Part shown: positions 1-4,758 of the stretch, in pieces
Layout: the number at the start of each line of letters is the position of its first letter
How positions within the stretch are numbered: position 1 is the stretch's first letter
NCBI GenBank assembly: GCA_027080755.1
Contig: JALWQC010000263.1
Coordinates: 1-5,554, forward strand
Source of the DNA: Paracoccaceae bacterium
GTDB taxonomy: Bacteria > Pseudomonadota > Alphaproteobacteria > Rhodobacterales > Rhodobacteraceae
Direction of reading: 5' to 3'
Length of the DNA: 5,554 nt
Notes under the pieces: generated by a model
Told to the model about the DNA's origin: nothing
What the model saw: the letters and a program-made list of their open reading frames with translations, nothing else
Database searches by the model: none
Translations under genes and position numbers: made by a program

Positions 1-60
1 ACTCGAACCCACGACCCTCGGTTTTGGAGACCGATGCTCTACCAACTGAGCTAAACCCCT
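1..60 (-). tRNA. tRNA-Trp (anticodon CCA), 3' end cut by window edge
   Basis: Read on the minus strand, the 60 bases fold as a tRNA from its first nucleotide (position 60) to the end of the T loop. The parts are a 5' acceptor strand AGGGGTT, a D stem GCTC/GAGC with an 8-base loop, an anticodon stem TCGGT/ACCGA with loop CTCCAAA, a 5-base variable region, and a T stem GTGGG with loop TTCGAGT. The anticodon CCA lies at 27-25, so it decodes UGG and carries tryptophan. The 3' T stem and acceptor strand lie outside the window. In many alphaproteobacteria tRNA-Trp sits between tuf and secE on the same strand; here it points away from secE and is 3.3 kb from it. Confidence 0.96.
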
Positions 61-76
61 CTACCGTGCGAGGGGT

Positions 77-105
77 GAGATACGGTGAATCGGGCCTTTA
101 TGCAA
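77..105 (-). promoter_or_regulatory. Putative promoter of tRNA-Trp
   Basis: On the minus strand TTGCAT (105-100) and TATCTC (82-77) are 17 bp apart. They would start transcription near position 70, about 10 bases before the mature tRNA 5' end. Each hexamer matches the sigma-70 consensus at only three of six positions, so the support is mainly the spacing and the location. Confidence 0.4.
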
Positions 106-247
106 GAGGGGGCGGGGGAATATTTGCCGCTTCGTTGCAAAAAGGCGCCGTTCCGGGGATACTGGCCCGAAAGGAGGGCGTTTTGCGGCTGTTTTCCGTC
201 CGCACGGCGCGATGTTTTTCGTTCCAGCCGCGACCCGTTTTGTAGGG

Positions 248-275
248 CGCCAGCCGCAAGGGGATGCGGCTGGCG
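248..275 (-). terminator. Hairpin just after the substrate-binding protein gene
   Basis: An 11-bp perfect inverted repeat (248-258 and 265-275, arm CGCCAGCCGCA) encloses a 6-base loop. It starts 6 bases past the TGA stop of the gene transcribed leftward. No U-tract follows on the minus strand. It may therefore act as an mRNA 3'-stabilising hairpin, or as a U-less terminator, rather than a classical intrinsic terminator. Confidence 0.6.
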
Positions 276-281
276 GCCGGG

Positions 282-1622
282 TCAGGAGCCGGGGTTGCAC
301 TGCCCGAGGGCGCCGCCGGCGAACAGGTAGTTGTCCACGGGGTATTCCACCTTGGCCCGGGGAACGGTTTCGAGGATCTCCAGCAGGTCGAATTCCGAGG
401 TCGGGTTGTCGTTGCCCTTCACGACCAGAACATCCTTTAAGCACTGGTGGTCCTCGGCGCGATATTCGGTCTGGCCATTGCCCAGCCCGTCGAATGTATA
501 CCCTTCCAGCGCCGAAACCACGCCGCAGGGGTTGAAGGTGCCGGCGCGTTCGCAGGCATCCGCATAGAGGATCATCTGCGCATAGGCCGTATGTGCTGCC
601 TGGCTGGGCGGGAAGCCGTATTTTTCCCCGAAGGATTTGACAAAGGCCTGCGAACCGGCGTCCTGCAAGGTCCAGTGCCAGTCCATCGTCGAAATGATCC
701 CTTTCAGGTTTTCCCCGATGTTTTTCGCCACCAGACGGGAAATCAGGGGGACGACGACCTCCATCTTCTTGCCGTTGACGCGGCGGTTCAGCAGGCCAAG
801 CTGCTGCACGGCGGCCAGCGAGTTGACCAGGTTGCTGCCGTAGTGGTTCAGCACCAGCACATCGGCGTCCGAATCCATGACCGCCTTCACGTAGGGCATG
901 AAATCCTTGGTGGACAGCGGGGTCAGGACGTTGGCGCGGGTCTGCCAGCCCATTGCCTCGGTCGCGGCGGCGATGGATTCCTGCGAGGACCAGCCCCAGG
1001 TGTAATCCGCCGTCAGGTAATAGGTCTTGCGGTCGCTGCCATAGCGGTCCTTCAGGGCAGGGGCCAGCGCGGCGGCGGTCATATAGGCGTTGAAGAAATA
1101 ACGGAAGCCGTTGGCCTTTTTGTCCTTGCCCGTGGTGTCGTTGGAGTTGGTCAGCGTCGCCATGAAGATGACGCCCTCTTCCTGGCACAGTTTCTGCACG
1201 GCAACGGCCACCCCCGAGGACGACCCCCCCGTAATCATCACCGCGCCCTGTTTGATCATCTTGCGTGCCGCCTCGGCACCGGGGCCGGGTTTTGTCTGGG
1301 TGTCACCGGTGATGTATTCCACCTTCTTGCCCAGAATCCCGTTACCCTTCAACGCCTTGGAGGAAAACGTCGGCAGCATGCCGCCATCCCCGCCACCGTT
1401 CAGATGTTCCACAGCCAACTGGTAGCCGCGCAGCTCGTCCGCGCCCTCGTCGGAATAGGGGCCGGTCTGGGGCACGTTGAAGCCTACGGTCACGGTGTTT
1501 CCGGTCGGTTCGTTGGTATAGGCGGCGGCCGGTGTGGCGAAAACCGTCGGCAGGGCCAGGCCGGCGCCGATTCCGGCCCCGGATTTTATCAGGTTGCGAC
1601 GGCTTGTTGATGTTCTGGACAT
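282..1622 (-). CDS. Tat-exported ABC transporter substrate-binding protein, branched-chain amino acid type
   Basis: This 446-residue protein resembles type I periplasmic binding proteins of the LivK/Peripla_BP_6 family, which capture a solute in the periplasm and hand it to an ABC permease. The N terminus has a twin-arginine motif SRRNLIK (residues 7-13), a hydrophobic stretch and an AAA-Y cleavage site near residue 34, so export is probably through Tat. The mature part begins TVGFNVPQTGPYSDEG, typical of the first lobe, and continues with MITGGSSSGVAVAV and a WGWSSQES stretch. ATG 1622 is chosen because GAGGGGGA lies just upstream and because the signal peptide starts there; an upstream in-frame extension to 1760 adds 46 residues with no such logic. 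No permease or ATPase gene is adjacent: the flanks are tRNA-Trp and ssrA. The fold is clear, but the solute (amino acid, amide, urea or other) cannot be read from sequence. Confidence 0.93.
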   Translation of the reverse strand: MSRTSTSRRNLIKSGAGIGAGLALPTVFATPAAAYTNEPTGNTVTVGFNVPQTGPYSDEGADELRGYQLAVEHLNGGGDGGMLPTFSSKALKGNGILGKKVEYITGDTQTKPGPGAEAARKMIKQGAVMITGGSSSGVAVAVQKLCQEEGVIFMATLTNSNDTTGKDKKANGFRYFFNAYMTAAALAPALKDRYGSDRKTYYLTADYTWGWSSQESIAAATEAMGWQTRANVLTPLSTKDFMPYVKAVMDSDADVLVLNHYGSNLVNSLAAVQQLGLLNRRVNGKKMEVVVPLISRLVAKNIGENLKGIISTMDWHWTLQDAGSQAFVKSFGEKYGFPPSQAAHTAYAQMILYADACERAGTFNPCGVVSALEGYTFDGLGNGQTEYRAEDHQCLKDVLVVKGNDNPTSEFDLLEILETVPRAKVEYPVDNYLFAGGALGQCNPGS

Positions 1623-1724
1623 TTTGTCCCCCTCTGTGGTTATTCTGCTTATTGCGTTAAATCTCACAGGCAATAAAAACACGCTATTTTCAAGTAGATA
1701 TAGGGCATGCGCCAACAGCGTTTT

Positions 1725-1741
1725 TGCAAAACTATTTTGCA
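1725..1741. promoter_or_regulatory. TGCA-N9-TGCA dyad, possible operator (NtrC-like spacing)
   Basis: TGCAAAA (1725-1731) and TTTTGCA (1735-1741) form perfect 7-bp arms around CTA. The 17-bp TGCA-N9-TGCA layout equals that of NtrC sites, although the inner bases are A/T rather than the CC/GG of the consensus. A related element with TTGCAA (1755-1760) lies nearby, and the outer copies extend into opposed GCGTTTT-like sequence. The dyad is about 100 bp upstream of the substrate-binding protein ATG and 29 bp before the ssrA -35 candidate, so either side could be controlled. A nitrogen link is inference only. Confidence 0.35.
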
Positions 1742-1769
1742 TTTTTAGGTGTATTTGCAAAACGCCCCC

Positions 1770-1798
1770 TTTTCAAACCCGTTTGCGGCCCCTATATA
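1770..1798 (+). promoter_or_regulatory. Putative ssrA promoter
   Basis: TTTTCA (1770-1775) and TATATA (1793-1798) are separated by 17 bp, and each matches the sigma-70 consensus at four of six positions. Transcription would start near 1805, directly before the acceptor piece of the permuted tmRNA. The position fits well and the -10 region is notably AT-rich in a GC-rich context. Confidence 0.55.
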
Positions 1799-1800
1799 TA

Positions 1801-2126
1801 CCGTGTCCCTTCGGGGGCTATGGTGATAAACGCGCATGTAATAAGCGGATCGGACCCGGGGGCGGTACCCGGCGGCTCCACCAAACATCCCGTCATTTGG
1901 GGGATCATGGGGCCGAAACAGGATCGACGGACGTCTAAAGATGTTGCTTTCACTCGGCTGACTGCCACCGTTATCGGCGTAAAATGTACAATTGCAAATG
2001 ACAATCGTGCTCCGAGCCGTCTGGCAATCGCTGCTTAATTGCAGTAGCTAGACACTCGAAAACTTAAGTCCGGTTCTCCTAGCAGAGGCCGGCGGGGTTC
2101 GCAGGCACCTGGCAACAGAAGCCTGC
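1801..2126 (+). ncRNA. ssrA: Permuted two-piece tmRNA (alpha-tmRNA)
   Basis: tmRNA with SmpB rescues stalled ribosomes and adds a degradation tag. The gene is circularly permuted. The acceptor piece comes first: T stem CCGGG/CCCGG (1856-1860, 1868-1872), acceptor strand CGGCTCC (1873-1879) and encoded ACCA (1880-1883). A 25-base intervening segment (1884-1908) follows, then the coding piece starting GGGGCCG at 1909. GGGGCCG pairs with CGGCTCC over 7 bp including one G-U, rebuilding the tRNA-like acceptor. GGATCGACGG at 1921-1930 matches the conserved 5' part of tmRNA. The tag frame is at 1994-2038, and the 3' part carries the ACCTGGCAACAGAAGCC stretch that I recall from alpha-tmRNA coding pieces. 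The T loop GGCGGTA departs from the usual TTCRANY. The outer ends are estimates: the acceptor piece probably begins near 1805 and the coding piece ends near the terminator stem. Confidence 0.95.
1994..2038 (+). other. tmRNA tag reading frame, peptide ANDNRAPSRLAIAA
   Basis: From resume codon GCA (1994-1996) the frame reads ANDNRAPSRLAIAA and stops at TAA (2036-2038). The start AND-N and the hydrophobic end with Ala-Ala are tag hallmarks; the terminal residues are the expected ClpXP-type recognition end. The full added tag would have one more alanine from the charged tmRNA itself. This is not an independent gene. Confidence 0.93.
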
Positions 2127-2138
2127 ACTTTCTTTTTC
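2101..2138 (+). terminator. Intrinsic terminator of ssrA
   Basis: GCAGGC (2101-2106) and GCCTGC (2121-2126) form a 6-bp stem, followed by a T-rich run CTTTCTTTTT. The 14-base loop carries a stretch that I recall as conserved near the 3' end of the alpha-tmRNA coding piece, so the stem may double as the last helix of the RNA. Confidence 0.65.
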
Positions 2139-2219
2139 CCTTTATATGTGACTATCTTTACCGGATCGCCGTGCCGCGGGTCCGGCCGGTTGTGTTTTGT
2201 GATGGACCGCCAGACAGAC

Positions 2220-2225
2220 AGGGGA
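2220..2225 (+). promoter_or_regulatory. Ribosome binding site favouring TTG start at 2231
   Basis: AGGGGA lies 5 bases before TTG 2231. The alternative in-frame GTG starts at 2171 and 2192 have no comparable purine-rich sequence upstream. This decides the start of the Crp/Fnr-type gene. Confidence 0.55.
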
Positions 2226-2230
2226 AGATT

Positions 2231-2893
2231 TTGTCCGATATTCCGCAATGGTGCGCTGCCAATGATCTGTATCGCCGGCTGGAGCCCTCGTCCCGTCTGT
2301 TGTTGCAGCAGGCCATGCCGACGGGGGCCGGCAAGGGCGATGTGCTGTTCCGGCCCGGGGATCCGGTGCAGGGGTTTATCCTGCTGCTGTCGGGGCATGT
2401 GGGGGTGTATCTGACCGGACAGGGCGGGCGCGATATTCTGCTGTATGATATCAAACGGGGGCAGACCTGTATCCAGACGACGCTGGGCCTGATGGGGGGC
2501 GATGCCTATTCGGCCGAGGCGATCTGCGAGAGCGACTGCGCGTTGGCCCTGCTGCCCCGTCCGCTGTTCGGGGAACTTCTGGACAGCTCGCCGGTGTTTC
2601 GCCAATATGTGTTCGGGGCGTTTTCGGAACGGATGCAAACCATGATGCACCTGCTGGAACAGGTGGCCTTTGTGCGCATAGAGGCCCGCCTCGCCGCCGC
2701 CCTGCTGGAACGCGCCGAAGGCGGGGCCGTCCACGCCACGCATCACGATCTGGCCACCGTTATCGGCACCGCGCGCGAGGTGGTCTCGCGCCGTTTGCTT
2801 GCGCTGTCCAAACGCGGTATAGTGCATCTGGACCGGGGGGTGGTCACAATCACGGATTTTGATGCCCTGCGGGAATTGTCGGAAACTGTGTGA
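2231..2893 (+). CDS. Crp/Fnr family transcriptional regulator
   Basis: The 220-residue protein has the Crp/Fnr plan. A cyclic-nucleotide-binding-like beta barrel spans about residues 15-115 (GDVLFRPGDPVQGFILLLSG). A dimerisation helix covers about 122-150. A C-terminal winged helix follows, with LATVIGTAREVVSRRLLAL (about 174-192) as the helix-turn-helix. The cAMP pocket motif of Crp is absent, and so is the N-terminal cysteine cluster of Fnr, so neither cAMP nor a Fnr-type iron-sulfur cluster is supported. Cysteines are at 8, 80, 99 and 103; C80 sits where Crp has its FGE-type loop. TTG 2231 is chosen for its ribosome binding site; GTG 2171 would add 20 residues. The gene follows the ssrA terminator and precedes a DUF2892 gene by 90 bp, which it may control. 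The ligand is unknown. Confidence 0.92.
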   Translation: MSDIPQWCAANDLYRRLEPSSRLLLQQAMPTGAGKGDVLFRPGDPVQGFILLLSGHVGVYLTGQGGRDILLYDIKRGQTCIQTTLGLMGGDAYSAEAICESDCALALLPRPLFGELLDSSPVFRQYVFGAFSERMQTMMHLLEQVAFVRIEARLAAALLERAEGGAVHATHHDLATVIGTAREVVSRRLLALSKRGIVHLDRGVVTITDFDALRELSETV

Positions 2894-2930
2894 CCTAGTC
2901 ACCGACAAGCCCGCGCGATGGTGATAGAAA
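2890..2930 (+). promoter_or_regulatory. Candidate promoter with Crp/Fnr-type dyad for the DUF2892 gene
   Basis: GTGAC-CTA-GTCAC (2890-2902) is a dyad overlapping the stop codon of the regulator gene. It abuts CCGACA (2902-2907), a possible -35, which is 17 bp from TAGAAA (2925-2930), a possible -10; each hexamer matches four of six consensus bases. The predicted start near 2937 puts the dyad centre at about -41, the class II activator position. The 3-base spacer is shorter than in standard Crp or Fnr sites. Confidence 0.4.
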
Positions 2931-2948
2931 ACCCCCTGTAAACCCGAT

Positions 2949-2964
2949 GCCGCAGTCCTGCGGC
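2949..2964 (+). repeat. Small hairpin in the DUF2892 leader
   Basis: GCCGCA (2949-2954) and TGCGGC (2959-2964) form a perfect 6-bp stem with a GTCC loop. It lies 8 bases before the AAGAGG ribosome binding site of the next gene. No U-tract follows, so it is not a terminator. It could stabilise the mRNA 5' end. Confidence 0.4.
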
Positions 2965-2983
2965 CAACCTCAAGAGGTGTAGC

Positions 2984-3196
2984 ATGCTTAAGAAAAATGT
3001 TGGAAATGTAGATCGAATCATCCGCGCAATTGTCGGCATCGCCGCTTTGGCCGCCTTCTTCATGGCGTCCACGACCGGTCTTTTGCACTGGATTTACCTG
3101 ATCGTCGGTGTAATCGGGCTGGCTACGGCGGCGATGTCGTCCTGCCCTCTCTATTCCATTTTCGGAATTCGCACCTGCCCGCTGGAAGACAAGTAA
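2984..3196 (+). CDS. YgaP-like small membrane protein (DUF2892)
   Basis: This 70-residue protein has the features of the DUF2892 family, which corresponds to the membrane part of YgaP-type rhodaneses. The N-terminal motif NVGNVDRIIRAIVG (residues 5-18) is followed by two membrane segments at about 14-30 and 33-52, then the conserved C-terminal SCPLYSIFGIRTCPL with cysteines at 54 and 65. It should sit in the inner membrane. No rhodanese domain is fused or present in the window. AAGAGG lies 6 bases before ATG 2984. It follows the Crp/Fnr-type gene and ends at a strong intrinsic terminator, so it is the last gene of that block. Its biochemical role is not established. A link to sulfur or redox stress is inferred from the family and the cysteine pair. 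Confidence 0.92.
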   Translation: MLKKNVGNVDRIIRAIVGIAALAAFFMASTTGLLHWIYLIVGVIGLATAAMSSCPLYSIFGIRTCPLEDK

Positions 3197-3214
3197 GTCG
3201 CAGCGATACGGGTT

Positions 3215-3248
3215 AAAGGCGCGCGGGGGACCGGGCGCCTTTTGTTTT
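3215..3248 (+). terminator. Intrinsic terminator after the DUF2892 gene
   Basis: AAAGGCGC (3215-3222) and GCGCCTTT (3235-3242) form a perfect 8-bp stem with a G-rich 12-base loop, followed by TTTTGTTTT. It lies 18 bases after the TAA stop and separates this block from the secE cluster. GGCGCGC (3218-3224) could alternatively pair with GCGCGCC (3249-3255). Confidence 0.85.
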
Positions 3249-3264
3249 GCGCGCCGCTCACCCC

Positions 3265-3293
3265 TTGAAATCCGGTGCCAAACCCCGTAAGTG
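3265..3293 (+). promoter_or_regulatory. Possible secE promoter
   Basis: TTGAAA (3265-3270) is a good -35 candidate 17 bp before TAAGTG (3288-3293), a poor -10 match. Since the preceding terminator should stop upstream transcription, a promoter is expected between 3249 and 3335; this is the best candidate seen. Confidence 0.35.
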
Positions 3294-3335
3294 GTCCGAC
3301 AACACGCCCGTGCGGAATTTTCAGGAGTCGTCATA

Positions 3336-3533
3336 ATGGCCAAAACCAACCCATTGCAGTTTGCCCAGCAGGTGCGCGCCGAGGTGTCCAAAGTCGTCTG
3401 GCCCAGCCGGCGCGAGACAACCCTGACCACGGGCATGGTTTTTGTCATGGTCTCGATGGCGGCGCTTTTCTTCTTTGTTGTCGATCAGCTGGTGCGCCTC
3501 GGTCTTGAAGGAATCCTTTCGCTAGCCTCTTGA
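3336..3533 (+). CDS. secE: Preprotein translocase subunit SecE
   Basis: SecE is the small essential subunit of the SecYEG channel and clamps SecY in the inner membrane. The 65-residue protein is the short, single-span form usual outside the enterobacteria. It has an amphipathic cytoplasmic helix with the family signature EVSKVVWPSRRET (residues 16-28), then one membrane segment at about 32-55. ATG 3336 is preceded by AGGAG (3323-3327) with 8 bases between; an upstream in-frame extension to 3291 lacks homology-like sequence. It is the first gene of the secE-nusG-rplK-rplA cluster. The partner tuf and tRNA-Trp genes often found directly upstream on the same strand are not there. Confidence 0.97.
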   Translation: MAKTNPLQFAQQVRAEVSKVVWPSRRETTLTTGMVFVMVSMAALFFFVVDQLVRLGLEGILSLAS

Positions 3534-3579
3534 TTTCATTGGGGGGGCGCGGTATACGCGCGGTCTCCGATCCGGGTAG

Positions 3580-3619
3580 GAGCGCGCCTCGATTCGTCTG
3601 CGCGCTCTTGTTCTGTTTC
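3580..3619 (+). terminator. Terminator-like hairpin between secE and nusG (possible attenuator)
   Basis: GAGCGCGC (3580-3587) and GCGCGCTC (3600-3607) are perfect 8-bp arms with a 12-base loop. They extend outward by a G-U and an A-U pair and are followed by TTGTTCTGTTTC. The left arm can also pair upstream: GGAGCGCG (3579-3586) with CTCC and CGCG at 3558-3568, or CGCGCC (3583-3588) with GGCGCG (3546-3551). This would allow an anti-terminated form. The broken U-tract suggests partial termination. Confidence 0.5.
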
Positions 3620-3657
3620 GGGGGAATGGTGCAAGCCATTGTTAATTTTGAATAAAC

Positions 3658-3672
3658 CGGCGCATAGCGCCG
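3658..3672 (+). repeat. Dyad in the nusG leader
   Basis: CGGCGC-ATA-GCGCCG gives a 6-bp stem with a 3-base loop, ending about 10 bases before the AAGG ribosome binding site of nusG. It could affect mRNA stability or translation of nusG; no known protein-binding motif is recognised. Confidence 0.4.
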
Positions 3673-3694
3673 CGACAACCAAAGGTCGAGCAAC

Positions 3695-4228
3695 ATGGCA
3701 CTACGCTGGTATTCGGTAAGCGTTCTCTCGAATTTCGAGAAAAAGATCGCCGAGTCGATCCGTGAAACCGCAGCGCAGAACGGGCTGGAGGACGAGATCG
3801 TGGAAGTCATGGTCCCGACCGAAGAGGTTGTAGAGGTCCGCAAGGGCAAGAAGGTGCAGGTCGAGAAACGGTTTATGCCGGGGTATATCCTGGTGAAAAT
3901 GGAAATGACCGACCGCGCCTATCACCTGATCAACGACACCAACCGCGTGATGGGGTTCCTTGGCCCGCAGGGCAAGCCCTCGCCGCTGCGCGACAAGGAA
4001 GTTGCCGCGCTGCTGAACCAGGTCGAGGAGGGGCTGGAAAAGCCGCGCTCCATGATCACCTTCGATATCGGCGAGACGGTCGATGTGACCGACGGCCCGT
4101 TCGAGGGGTTCTCGGGTATGGTCGAGGACGTAGACAACGAAAACGAGCGCCTGAAGGTGACCGTTTCGATCTTTGGCCGGGCAACGCCGGTCGAACTGGA
4201 ATTCGTTCAGGTCAAGAAGCAGGCCTGA
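3695..4228 (+). CDS. nusG: Transcription termination/antitermination factor NusG
   Basis: NusG binds the RNA polymerase clamp, supports processive elongation, and links the polymerase to Rho or to ribosomal protein S10. The 177-residue length is normal for the family. The NGN domain covers about residues 3-115 and begins RWYSVSVLSNFEKK, with the signature FMPGYILVKM at 60-69. A linker leads to the C-terminal KOW domain at about 124-177, with VDVTDGPFEGFSGMV and the closing FGRATPVELEFVQV. ATG 3695 is preceded by AAGG 8-10 bases upstream. The secE-nusG gap of 161 bp is unusually structured and holds a terminator-like hairpin, so nusG may receive only part of secE transcription. rplK follows after 96 bp. 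Confidence 0.98.
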   Translation: MALRWYSVSVLSNFEKKIAESIRETAAQNGLEDEIVEVMVPTEEVVEVRKGKKVQVEKRFMPGYILVKMEMTDRAYHLINDTNRVMGFLGPQGKPSPLRDKEVAALLNQVEEGLEKPRSMITFDIGETVDVTDGPFEGFSGMVEDVDNENERLKVTVSIFGRATPVELEFVQVKKQA

Positions 4229-4236
4229 ATGCAAGC

Positions 4237-4267
4237 TGTGGGAGGCCTCGCCTACGGGTAAGCCGCA
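4237..4267 (+). promoter_or_regulatory. Candidate ribosomal protein L1 autoregulatory site in the rplK leader
   Basis: The mRNA can form a lower helix TGTGG/CCGCA (4237-4241 with 4263-4267, one G-U) and an upper helix AGGC/GCCT (4243-4246 with 4250-4253, loop CTC). An asymmetric internal loop carries GGGTAAG on the 3' side. This resembles the L1 target in L11-L1 operon leaders, which mimics the 23S rRNA site. Free L1 would bind it and repress rplK-rplA translation. A second hairpin (4282-4302, 8 bp including one T-G, loop ATCTG) lies between it and the rplK ribosome binding site. Confidence 0.6.
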
Positions 4268-4324
4268 CCACTAAACCGAATGCTGCCGGATCTGCCGGCG
4301 GCGGTGAACTTAAAGGAGGCCACA

Positions 4325-4753
4325 ATGGCCAAAAAAGTAGCTGGCACTATGAAGCTGCAGGTTCCTGCAGGCAAAGCCAACCCGTCCCCCCCCGTTGGAC
4401 CGGCCCTCGGTCAGCGCGGGATCAACATCATGGAATTCTGCAAGGCGTTCAACGCCAAGACGCAGGACCTGGAGGCCGGCGCGCCCTGCCCGACGGTTAT
4501 CACGTATTACGTTGATAAATCCTTTACGATGGACATCAAAACGCCGCCGGCATCCTACATGCTGAAAAAAGCGGCCAAGCTGAAGTCCGCGGCCAACAAT
4601 CCGGGCAAGGAAATCGTCGGCTCCGTGACGCGCAAGCAGGTCAAGGAAATCGCCGAGGCCAAGATGAAGGATCTGAACGCAAACGACATCGAGGCAGCTA
4701 TGCTGATCATCGAAGGTTCCGCGCGTTCCATGGGTATCGAGGTTAAAGGGTAA
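4325..4753 (+). CDS. rplK: 50S ribosomal protein L11
   Basis: L11 binds the GTPase-associated region of 23S rRNA, supports factor-dependent GTP hydrolysis, and is needed for RelA activation by uncharged tRNA. The protein has 142 residues, the usual length. The N-terminal domain shows the proline-rich [17 protein letters not shown] (residues 14-30), followed by [15 protein letters not shown]. The C-terminal RNA-binding domain begins near TPPAS (73-77) and ends with [22 protein letters not shown] 4325 is fixed by a very strong ribosome binding site AAAGGAGG at 4312-4319, spaced 5 bases away; an in-frame extension to 4280 would overlap it. rplA starts 5 bases after the stop, so the two are co-translated, probably under L1 feedback. 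Confidence 0.99.
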   Translation: MAKKVAGTMKLQVPAGKANPSPPVGPALGQRGINIMEFCKAFNAKTQDLEAGAPCPTVITYYVDKSFTMDIKTPPASYMLKKAAKLKSAANNPGKEIVGSVTRKQVKEIAEAKMKDLNANDIEAAMLIIEGSARSMGIEVKG

Positions 4754-4758
4754 TCGTC

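Noticed and set aside
61..247. Possible extra gene between tRNA-Trp and the binding-protein gene
   Set aside because: The frames there are short, lack ribosome binding sites and resemble nothing; only the putative tRNA promoter is supported.
447..1610. Long plus-strand open frame (387 codons) antisense to the binding-protein gene
   Set aside because: It is low-complexity, rich in Gly, His and Arg, resembles no family, and mirrors the strongly supported minus-strand gene; typical of GC-rich shadow frames.
1690..1720. Possible sigma-54 promoter (TTGGCGCATGCCC on the minus strand)
   Set aside because: The GG is present, but no GC lies 10 bases downstream, so the -24/-12 spacing fails.
1724..2038. 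Plus-strand 104-codon frame ending in the tag sequence
   Set aside because: Its last 14 codons are the tmRNA tag; the rest crosses the promoter, acceptor piece and intervening segment, so it is not a protein gene.
2171..2230. Longer N terminus of the Crp/Fnr-type protein from GTG 2171
   Set aside because: No ribosome binding site precedes it, and the extra 20 residues lack family-like sequence; TTG 2231 has AGGGGA 5 bases upstream.
2048..3448. Minus-strand open frame of 466 codons
   Set aside because: It runs antisense through the ssrA end, the Crp/Fnr-type gene, DUF2892 and secE, has Gln/Arg-rich sequence without domains, and no ribosome binding site logic.
3701..4234. Minus-strand open frame with almost the length of nusG
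   Set aside because: It is an antisense shadow of nusG, whose frame has full family signatures.
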